Part shown: piece by piece, positions 51,724-57,387 of the stretch | How positions within the stretch are numbered: position 1 is the first letter of the stretch | How the letters are laid out: each line of letters begins with the position of its first letter | Source: a candidate division KSB1 bacterium | GTDB lineage: Bacteria > Zhuqueibacterota > Zhuqueibacteria > Zhuqueibacterales > Zhuqueibacteraceae | Direction: 5' to 3' | Assembly (NCBI GenBank): GCA_034506175.1 | Contig: JAPDQB010000042.1 | Location: 1-57,387 of the forward strand | Length of the DNA: 57,387 bases | Position numbers and translations under genes: made by a program | The notes under the pieces: generated by a model | Told to the model about the DNA's origin: nothing | The model's input: only the letters and a program-made list of their open reading frames with translations | Database searches by the model: none

Positions 51724-51966
51724 ATGAACGAGGTACGTAAGTCACCGGCGGGAGCGATTGTCCGTCTTGAAACCAAAATTGAGTCTTTAGCCACCCGCAC
51801 TGAGTACAAAGATGGATATAACAAGCTGGACACCCGTTTGGCTAAAGTCGGGAGCAGGCCAAACCTTCTCGTTGCTTTGTTTATGGTCACCTTTGGGGTT
51901 AGGCCTTCATTTTTAGTCAAATTGATTTTCTTCCCCTCGTCTTTTCTTGTTTGCAAAATTGTATGA
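51724..51966 (+). CDS. small helix-plus-membrane-segment protein, hypothetical
   Basis: 80 residues: a coiled-coil-like amphipathic stretch (VRLETKIESLATRTEYKDG, then YNKLDTRLAKVGSR) followed by one or two hydrophobic segments (LLVALFMVTFGV; FLVKLIFFPSSFLV). The helix resembles those of XhlA/DUF1640-like small proteins in which a heptad region precedes a C-terminal transmembrane helix. The second hydrophobic part may be a frameshifted tail. It overlaps no other gene and ends at the boundary of a cloverleaf palindrome. Confidence 0.4.
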   Translation: MNEVRKSPAGAIVRLETKIESLATRTEYKDGYNKLDTRLAKVGSRPNLLVALFMVTFGVRPSFLVKLIFFPSSFLVCKIV

Positions 51967-52051
51967 ATTTAGCCAATTGAACTCGGAGTGCAAAACTTCA
52001 GTTTTGCAATGCTGAAGCATTGCACTCCGGTTCAGTTCGCTAAATTCATAC
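51961..52051. repeat. 91-bp cloverleaf palindrome
   Basis: Outer arms at 51961-51993 and 52019-52051 (GTATGAATTTAGC...GGAGTGCAA and its near complement) form a stem of about 32 bp with two mismatches and one bulge. Inside it lie two small hairpins: CAAAAC-TTCA-GTTTTG and AATGC-TGA-AGCATT. The design, an outer stem enclosing two hairpins, matches that of the unrelated repeat at 23259-23303. Confidence 0.75.
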
Positions 52052-52178
52052 GAAAAATTTTGGACCCTCCTTGAATTTGTTTTTGAAAACATGACAGAAA
52101 GTTTTCGCTTTTCAAATCACCTCTTGCAAATTCCGCCGCATTTCGTTATTTTATTCTGACAGGAAACCCAAGCAGGAC

Positions 52179-52194
52179 GCCTACGGCCGTAGGC
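52179..52194. promoter_or_regulatory. 16-bp perfect palindrome upstream of rtcA
   Basis: GCCTACGGCCGTAGGC is fully self-complementary and ends 20 bases before the rtcA start codon. It could be an operator or an mRNA hairpin just upstream of the ribosome-binding site (AGGTGGAG). Confidence 0.4.
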
Positions 52195-52214
52195 AAACGA
52201 GGTAGGTGGAGTTC

Positions 52215-53270
52215 ATGATTTTGATCGACGGTCGAATGGGCGAAGGCGGCGGCCAGATTTTGCGCACGGCGTTGTCGTTGAGCGCGGCGACCGGCAAACC
52301 CTTTCGCCTCATCCATATCCGCAAGAAACGAAACAAACCCGGTTTGCGCCATCAGCATTTGGCCTGCGTCAACGCGGTGGCGGAAATTTGCGGCGCCCGC
52401 TGCCAGGGCAATGCGCTGCAGTCGCTCGAGCTTGAATTTTTTCCGGGGCCGATTCGCGCCGGAAATTTTTTCTTTGCCATTCCCACGGCCGGATCAGCGA
52501 TGCAGGTGATGCAAACAGTGCTGCCGGTGCTTTCCCGCGCCGCCGGACAGTCCACCGTCACCGTGCGCGGCGGCACGCACAATCCCGGCGCTCCGCCGTT
52601 TGAATTTTTCACCGAGAGCTTTCTGCCGCTGCTGCGGCGGCTCGGCATCAACGCCGACTTGCAAATCCGCAAGCACGGCTTTTATCCGGTCGGCGGCGGC
52701 GAAATTGCCGCCGTGATTCACCCGCAAAGCGCCGGCGAGCCGGATTTTTCTTTTTACCAGCGCGGCGAGCCGGATACCGCCGGCGCGGAAATTTTGCTTT
52801 CCTGGCTGCCGCACGTCATCGCCGAGCGCGAAAGCAAAACCCTGCGGCGAATGCTGGGCTGGCCGGACGGCAAAATTAAAATTCGTGAGATCACGGATTC
52901 GCCGGGGCCGGGCAATGTGATCATGATTCGCGTTAAATATGGCGCGCAAATCTATTTGTTTACCGCCTTCGGGCAGCGCGGCAAACCGGCCGAGCAGGTG
53001 GCGGCGGAGGTGAGCGAGGCGTTCATCAAATTTCGCCTCAGCAATGCCGCGCTCGACGAGCATCTGGCCAATCAGATTTTGCTGTATCTCGCACTCAACA
53101 ACGGCGGCGCGTTCACCGCCGAAAGTTTATCATTACATACCAAAACCAATCTCGAAGTGATCAAGCGGTTTTTGGAAATGAAAATCAGCACCAGAAAAAA
53201 GGACGACGGATTTTTTGAAATTTCTCTCAGCCCCCTGGCCGCTAGGCGCGTTGACCAGTTTATTGAATAA
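52215..53270 (+). CDS. rtcA: RNA 3'-terminal phosphate cyclase
   Basis: 351 residues of RtcA: LIDGRMGEGGGQILRTALSL at the N-terminus, KKRNKPGLRHQHLACVNAV, the central insert domain, VTVRGGTHNPGAPPFEF and the region with the catalytic His (LDEHLANQILLYLAL). It adenylates RNA 3'-phosphates and forms 2',3'-cyclic ends. ATG at 52215 with AGGTGGAG upstream is preferred over the in-frame codon at 52206. Its usual partner rtcB and regulator rtcR are absent from the window. Confidence 0.93.
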   Translation: MILIDGRMGEGGGQILRTALSLSAATGKPFRLIHIRKKRNKPGLRHQHLACVNAVAEICGARCQGNALQSLELEFFPGPIRAGNFFFAIPTAGSAMQVMQTVLPVLSRAAGQSTVTVRGGTHNPGAPPFEFFTESFLPLLRRLGINADLQIRKHGFYPVGGGEIAAVIHPQSAGEPDFSFYQRGEPDTAGAEILLSWLPHVIAERESKTLRRMLGWPDGKIKIREITDSPGPGNVIMIRVKYGAQIYLFTAFGQRGKPAEQVAAEVSEAFIKFRLSNAALDEHLANQILLYLALNNGGAFTAESLSLHTKTNLEVIKRFLEMKISTRKKDDGFFEISLSPLAARRVDQFIE

Positions 53271-53295
53271 CCGGCTGACTGGCAAACTCATTTTT

Positions 53296-54573
53296 ATGCA
53301 CTATTTCACTTATCGCGACCACCAACTTTTTTGTGAAGACTTTCCGGTTGTTGAAGCGGCGGCGCAATTCGGCACGCCGCTTTATCTTTACAGCCGGCGC
53401 ACGTACCGGGAAAATTTTCAGCTCATCGATCGCGCCTTCGCGGCGCCGGCGCATCAAATTTGTTTTGCGCTCAAAGCCAACTCCAATCCGTTTATCTTGC
53501 GCGATTTTGCCAAGCTCGGCGGCGGCGCGGACGTGGTTTCAGTTGGCGAGTTGAAACTTGCCTTGCAAGCCGGCATTCCGCCCTCGCGAATTGTTTTTGC
53601 CGGCGTCGGCAAGCGTGATGACGAGATCGTTGCCGGACTCGAAGCCGGCATTCGAGGTTTTAATGTCGAGTCAGAAGAAGAATTGGATGCCATCAATGAT
53701 ATCGCAGCGTATTGGCAAAAAATTGCGCCCATCGCGCTGCGGGTTAATCCGGACATCGACATTCACGGTCATCCGTATATTTCCACCGGCCGCGCCGCCG
53801 ATAAATTCGGCATCGAGCTTGAACGCGCCAGGGAATTATTGCAAGAATTGCATAAGCTGCGCCACGTCAAACTTGCCGGTTTGCATGCGCATCTCGGCTC
53901 GCAGATCACCGAAGCCTGGCCCTTTGCGCAAAGCGGCGCGGTGCTGGCAGAATTGGCCCACCAAGCGCATCGCGCCGGGCATCGCCTCGACTATATCGAC
54001 GTCGGCGGCGGCCTCGGCGCCATTTATGCGCCCGCCATCAACGTGGCAGCCAATACTGAGCCGGCGCCTGATCTGGCATTGTCTCCGCATGAAGTGGCGG
54101 AAAAATTATTGCCCTCGTTGAATCGTGACTCGCGGCAAACCTGTACAATCATTTTCGAGCCCGGGCGCGCATTGGTGGCCGGCAGCGGCATACTCGTCAC
54201 GCGCGTGCTTTACACCAAATTGACGCGCGGGAAATTTTTTGTTGTGGTTGATGCGGGTATGAATGATCTGATTCGGCCAAGTCTGTACAACGCCTATCAT
54301 CAAATCGTGCCGGTCGTGCAACGTTCAGGCGAATGGCAGAATGGCGAAGTGGTCGGGCCCGTTTGCGAGTCCGGCGATTTCCTGGCGAAAGATCGCGAGC
54401 TGCCGCCGGTGCAGCGCGGCGATTTCCTGGCGGTGATGACCGCCGGGGCGTATGGCTTTTCATTTTCTTCCAACTATAACGCGCGGCCACGCCCGGCGGA
54501 AGTGATCGTTGACGGCGCGACGCCGCATCTTTCGCGGCGGCGGCAGAGTTTGGAGAAGCTGTGGGAAAGCTGA
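53296..54573 (+). CDS. lysA: diaminopimelate decarboxylase
   Basis: 425 residues of the fold III PLP decarboxylase family. The PLP lysine is in FALKANSNPFIL (about residue 60), with HLGSQI, DVGGGLGAIY, EPGRALVAGSG and the C-terminal CESGDFLAKDR and DAGMNDLIRPSLY motifs. It converts meso-diaminopimelate to lysine. ATG 53296 is preferred; earlier in-frame codons overlap the rtcA 3' end. It converges with pdxB, leaving a 10-base gap. Confidence 0.94.
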   Translation: MHYFTYRDHQLFCEDFPVVEAAAQFGTPLYLYSRRTYRENFQLIDRAFAAPAHQICFALKANSNPFILRDFAKLGGGADVVSVGELKLALQAGIPPSRIVFAGVGKRDDEIVAGLEAGIRGFNVESEEELDAINDIAAYWQKIAPIALRVNPDIDIHGHPYISTGRAADKFGIELERARELLQELHKLRHVKLAGLHAHLGSQITEAWPFAQSGAVLAELAHQAHRAGHRLDYIDVGGGLGAIYAPAINVAANTEPAPDLALSPHEVAEKLLPSLNRDSRQTCTIIFEPGRALVAGSGILVTRVLYTKLTRGKFFVVVDAGMNDLIRPSLYNAYHQIVPVVQRSGEWQNGEVVGPVCESGDFLAKDRELPPVQRGDFLAVMTAGAYGFSFSSNYNARPRPAEVIVDGATPHLSRRRQSLEKLWES

Positions 54574-54583
54574 AATCTCTGGC

Positions 54584-55738
54584 TTATGATGATCCGGCTC
54601 GGATTTGAAATCCCAGCGCTTTGATTGGCGGCAATAAATTTTCGTCACCGCTTTCGACGTTCACCTGGTAATTGTAAAACTCCCGCCGGACTGGATAATC
54701 CCGGCGCAAGCGGTCAAAATAGCGGCCGCGGTCTTGTGCTTGCTCGCGCAAATATTTTCGCAAGCGGCGATCATCGGCAGTGATGTCATAGGCATGTTTG
54801 ATCAGCGCCTCGAGCTTTTTTTCACTGCTTTCAAAATTCGACTGGACTCGAATCAGCGGCGCGTCAACCGGCGGCAAGGCGGTTTGCATTCGCCATTTCG
54901 GCGTCGCACCGAGAAATTCGCAGACGGCGCGATAGATTTGGGCCACGCCGTTGAGTTTGCCCTCCAATGAATAGCCGGCGATGTGCGGCGTGCCGATTTC
55001 GACAAGCTGCAAAAGCGCTGCGTCGATCTCCGGCTCGTTTTCCCACACGTCCAAAATCGCGGTTAGCCGGCCTTGTTGCAACATTTTTTTGAGCGCGGCA
55101 TTGTCGACGACGGCGCCGCGGCTGGTGTTGATCACCAGGCTGCCGGATTTCAGCGCGCCCAATCGCGATTCATCAAAAAGATGAAAAGTGGCGTCTTCGC
55201 CTTCGCCGGTCAAGGGCGTGTGCAAAGTGATGATGTCAGCTGCCATCAACGCCTCGAGCGGCAAAAATTTCGGATCGCGCGTTTGCCGTGCCAGCGGCGG
55301 ATCGTTGAGCAGCACACGCATGCCGAGACCGGCGGCCATCTCCGCCACGCGGCTGCCAATGTGACCCACCCCGACAATGCCGAGCGTCAAATGGTGCAAA
55401 GATAAATGACGCTGCACAGCGCGATGAACCATCGCCGCTGTCACGTATTCGGCCACTGAATTGGCATTGCTTCCTGCCGCGTTGGTAAAGGCGATGCCCT
55501 GTTGTTGCAGATAAGCGAGGTCAATGTGATCGTCGCCAATCGTTGCCGTGCCGACAAAACGAACCGGCGTACCCTTCAATAATTTTTCGTCAACCGGCGT
55601 GACTGAGCGCACCAGCAAGAGATCGGCATCCTGAAGCGCCGCGCGGGTCATGGCGCGGCCGGGCATCAGCCGGACTTCGCCCAGAGGGGAAAATGCCTCG
55701 CGAACACAGGGGATATTTTCGTCAGCAACGATTCTCAT
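54584..55738 (-). CDS. pdxB: 4-phosphoerythronate dehydrogenase
   Basis: 384 residues of a D-2-hydroxyacid dehydrogenase. It begins MRIVADENIPCVREAFSPLG, a PdxB hallmark, has the NAD-binding GIVGVGHIGSRVAEMAAGLG, the catalytic GTPHIAGYSLEGK region and a C-terminal PdxB dimerisation domain (about 290-384). It catalyses the second step of the DXP-dependent pyridoxal phosphate route. ATG 55738 has GAAGGATCC upstream and begins the conserved motif. Confidence 0.92.
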   Translation of the reverse strand: MRIVADENIPCVREAFSPLGEVRLMPGRAMTRAALQDADLLLVRSVTPVDEKLLKGTPVRFVGTATIGDDHIDLAYLQQQGIAFTNAAGSNANSVAEYVTAAMVHRAVQRHLSLHHLTLGIVGVGHIGSRVAEMAAGLGMRVLLNDPPLARQTRDPKFLPLEALMAADIITLHTPLTGEGEDATFHLFDESRLGALKSGSLVINTSRGAVVDNAALKKMLQQGRLTAILDVWENEPEIDAALLQLVEIGTPHIAGYSLEGKLNGVAQIYRAVCEFLGATPKWRMQTALPPVDAPLIRVQSNFESSEKKLEALIKHAYDITADDRRLRKYLREQAQDRGRYFDRLRRDYPVRREFYNYQVNVESGDENLLPPIKALGFQIRAGSS

Positions 55739-55921
55739 TGTGGATCCTTCCACAAGCAACATTTATGCGTTAACACCATCAAACGATAAAAGCTCTGAAC
55801 TGATGTTACGGTACAATTTAAAAAAACATTTGGTTTTTGCCAACGATAAAATAAGCTCGAAAAAAACCATTTTAAAATTCTGCTCACAAAGACCCGACGG
55901 CGCTGAAAATTTCAACTTGCT

Positions 55922-56860
55922 ATGCACGATCTTTTGCAAATTTTTCTTTCTCTAAGTCTCAGCCTCAATCAAAAGCCGGCTGCAAATTTACCCTCGGCGC
56001 CGGCGAATCAGGAAATTGTGGCGGCCAGTCCGGCGGTACCGAATGCCAGGTTGTATGAAATGAGCAAAACGGAAATTGACGCCTTGCTGCGCGAAACCAG
56101 CGCCCGCTTGACGGATTTTCCATCGCGGCTGCAGGCCTATTCACAGCGCGCGCTGGGCACGCCTTACCGCTGGTTTCCGCTGGGCGAGGGGCCGCAGGCC
56201 AAATACGACCGCGGCCCGCTGATCGATTTGACGCGGGTCGATTGCCTGACTTTTTGCGAGCAGATTTTAGCGATGACCCTGGCCGATCACTACGAGGAGA
56301 TGTTTCAGCGTTTGCAGCGTCTGCGTTATCGCGAGGGGGTGATCGACATCCGCGCGCGCAATCATTTTATGATGGCGGATTGGCTGCCGAACAATGCCTG
56401 GTTATTCGAAGACGTCACCGCGGCCATCGGCGGCGAGTTGTGCGTCGACATGCGCAAAACCATCGATCGCGTCGCCGTGTTACGCAAAAGGGGCGTGCCG
56501 GAAAAAGAGCTGGCGTCGATTCCGCCGCCACAAACGCTGGTGATAAAGTATATTCCCGAAGCTGATTTGCCGGCCATCAAAACGAAATTGCAGGCGGGAG
56601 ATCTGGCGGTGGTGATTCAGAGCCGTCCCGGCATTTTTGCGGCGCATCTGGGGTTTTTGCTGCGCGACGGTGATGGCCGGATTTTTTTTCGCAATGCCTC
56701 GGCGCGCCGCGGCGTGAAGAAGGTGGTGGACGAGGATTTTGACGATCTCGTGAGATTTCTGCGGCGCAATCCGAGCTGGGTGGGCATGGTTTTTGGGCGC
56801 GTGCGGCCGGCGTTTATGAGCCACCCGGAAATCGCAGCGCGTGCTGCATTGGCAAAATAG
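55922..56860 (+). CDS. DUF1460 (NlpC/P60-like) cell-wall amidase-type protein
   Basis: 312 residues with a short hydrophobic leader (LLQIFLSLSLSL) and the DUF1460 fold: GTPYRWFPLGEGPQAKYDRG, the probable nucleophile Cys in TRVDCLTFCEQILA, a conserved RNHFMMADWLPNN, and a late His in IFAAHLGFLLRDG. Such proteins are NlpC/P60-like peptidases or amidases acting on peptidoglycan fragments; activity here is inferred. It is divergent from pdxB over 183 bases. An IS relic begins 14 bases after its stop. Confidence 0.85.
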   Translation: MHDLLQIFLSLSLSLNQKPAANLPSAPANQEIVAASPAVPNARLYEMSKTEIDALLRETSARLTDFPSRLQAYSQRALGTPYRWFPLGEGPQAKYDRGPLIDLTRVDCLTFCEQILAMTLADHYEEMFQRLQRLRYREGVIDIRARNHFMMADWLPNNAWLFEDVTAAIGGELCVDMRKTIDRVAVLRKRGVPEKELASIPPPQTLVIKYIPEADLPAIKTKLQAGDLAVVIQSRPGIFAAHLGFLLRDGDGRIFFRNASARRGVKKVVDEDFDDLVRFLRRNPSWVGMVFGRVRPAFMSHPEIAARAALAK

Positions 56861-56873
56861 CGAGGGTTTTTCT

Positions 56874-57387
56874 CTGACTGTCGTTTGACAAATTTTGTAT
56901 TGTTTTTTTAAAAATTGGCTGATTTTGTCAGCCAATGGTGGTGCGTGGGCAGACCTCACCCCTGTCCCCCATAGGTGTCAAGCTCAGCCAACTGAATTTT
57001 TGCCAGCATCGCCAAAGGATATGTTCTCTTGTTGCTTTTGCCTTTGAGACATTGTTTCATGATAAAGGTCGTGGCATTCGTTAAAAGTTTTGAAACGCTT
57101 CTGGGATGTTGAACAATCGCCACAAGCCACAGCAAGGCCACGATCTTGAGATGCTTGGCCGCCTGAAAACAACTGACTTCACGCTGCGAGGTGAGCCAAA
57201 CATAGTTTTGAATCGCACCACAGATTTTGGTTGTATCCAGCTAAAATTTTGACCCGCTTGCGCGTCTTGTAACCTTTTTTTCGGCTGTTCTTGTTGATCT
57301 TTCTCAAGCGTTGGGCTTTGACTTGGTCGGGCACTTTTTCAATGACCAAACGAGTTTGCAGAATCAGGTCGTCTTTTTTTAAATACA
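56874..57387 (-). mobile_element. 3' half of a decayed IS4-type element with transposase relic
   Basis: The terminal repeat CTGACTGTCGTTTGACAAATT (56874-56894) begins the element. On the minus strand the transposase C-terminus reads, in one frame from the window end, TRLVIEKVPDQVKAQRLRKI then NKNSRKKGYKTRKR. After a frameshift near 57240 it reads ICGAIQNYVWLTSQREVSCF, QAAKHLKIVALLWLVAIVQH and LAKIQLAELDTYGGQG, ending at TGA near 56968. This matches the late region of IS4-family DDE transposases (AKLxxxxxQxWLxxxSQ...SLxKAAxxxR). The catalytic N-terminal part lies outside the window, and the frame is broken, so it is inactive. Confidence 0.65.
56914..56936 (-). terminator. terminator-like hairpin of the IS relic
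   Basis: On the minus strand ATTGGCTGA (plus 56928-56936) pairs with TCAGCCAAT (plus 56914-56922) and a T-run follows, just after the transposase stop. It is the counterpart of the hairpin at 67-93. Confidence 0.5.

Noticed and set aside
50207..53270. The sigma-54 activator as RtcR, regulator of rtcA
   Set aside because: RtcR has a CARF-type N-terminus and no receiver; this protein has a receiver with Asp93 and lies 520 bases away behind a small gene and a repeat. No -24/-12 site was found before rtcA.

Overview
The window reads as a chromosomal segment from a diderm (LPS-making), moderately GC-rich bacterium, probably an uncultured lineage of the FCB superphylum such as KSB1/Calditrichota. 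That placement is inference. It rests on LptD and LpxK (outer membrane with LPS), a bacterial geranylgeranylglyceryl-phosphate-synthase-type enzyme typical of FCB bacteria, an alpha2-type glycyl-tRNA synthetase, two NtrC-type sigma-54 regulators, BatA-like vWA and DUF1460 proteins, and many frameshifted small genes. No rRNA, tRNA, CRISPR array or prophage was recognised.

Layout. 1-2224 is mostly minus strand: an IS4-type relic end, a four-helix-bundle gene, a small unknown gene with a long structured leader and a good promoter, a 5' stump of bshC, and a cyclic-nucleotide-binding protein. 2407-11631 is a plus-strand housekeeping run: envC-like, holB, ricT, metG, tatD, rsmA, mgtE, recO. Its holB-ricT-metG-tatD-rsmA order resembles that of Bacillus. 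11632-18480 has glyQS, an intact hicBA pair, membrane and cupin genes, an S9 peptidase and several broken genes (DUF4258-like, M48 protease with an in-frame TAG, a frameshifted small gene). 18645-21684 is the classic SRP RNA-dnaX-ybaB-recR block. 21766-31410 carries pgsA-pgpA, cinA, a DUF4160/DUF2442 pair, thpR, recA, recX, alaS and the GGGPS-like gene. 31524-44742 is envelope and stress: a CpsB-type phosphatase, an O-antigen-ligase-like protein, a BatA-like protein, hflX, a sigma-54 response regulator, a beta-propeller protein, rarA and lptD. 45367-57387 has rdgB, a hydrolase and an MFS transporter on the minus strand, lpxK, a second sigma-54 regulator, rtcA, lysA, pdxB (minus), a DUF1460 protein, and a decayed IS4-type transposase running off the end.

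Themes. Housekeeping genes for translation (metG, glyQS, alaS, rsmA), replication and recombination (holB, dnaX, recR, recO, recA, recX, rarA) and envelope assembly are intact. Intergenic spaces hold two kinds of debris. First, remains of small accessory modules: DUF4160/DUF2442, BrnT/BrnA-like, HicB and DUF4258, each at a different stage of decay, beside intact hicBA and DUF4160-DUF2442 copies. Second, several unrelated palindromic or cloverleaf repeats placed at gene boundaries. One repeat family occurs at four or five sites and, between the CpsB gene and the O-antigen ligase gene, supplies the stop codon of the former and probably the start of the latter.
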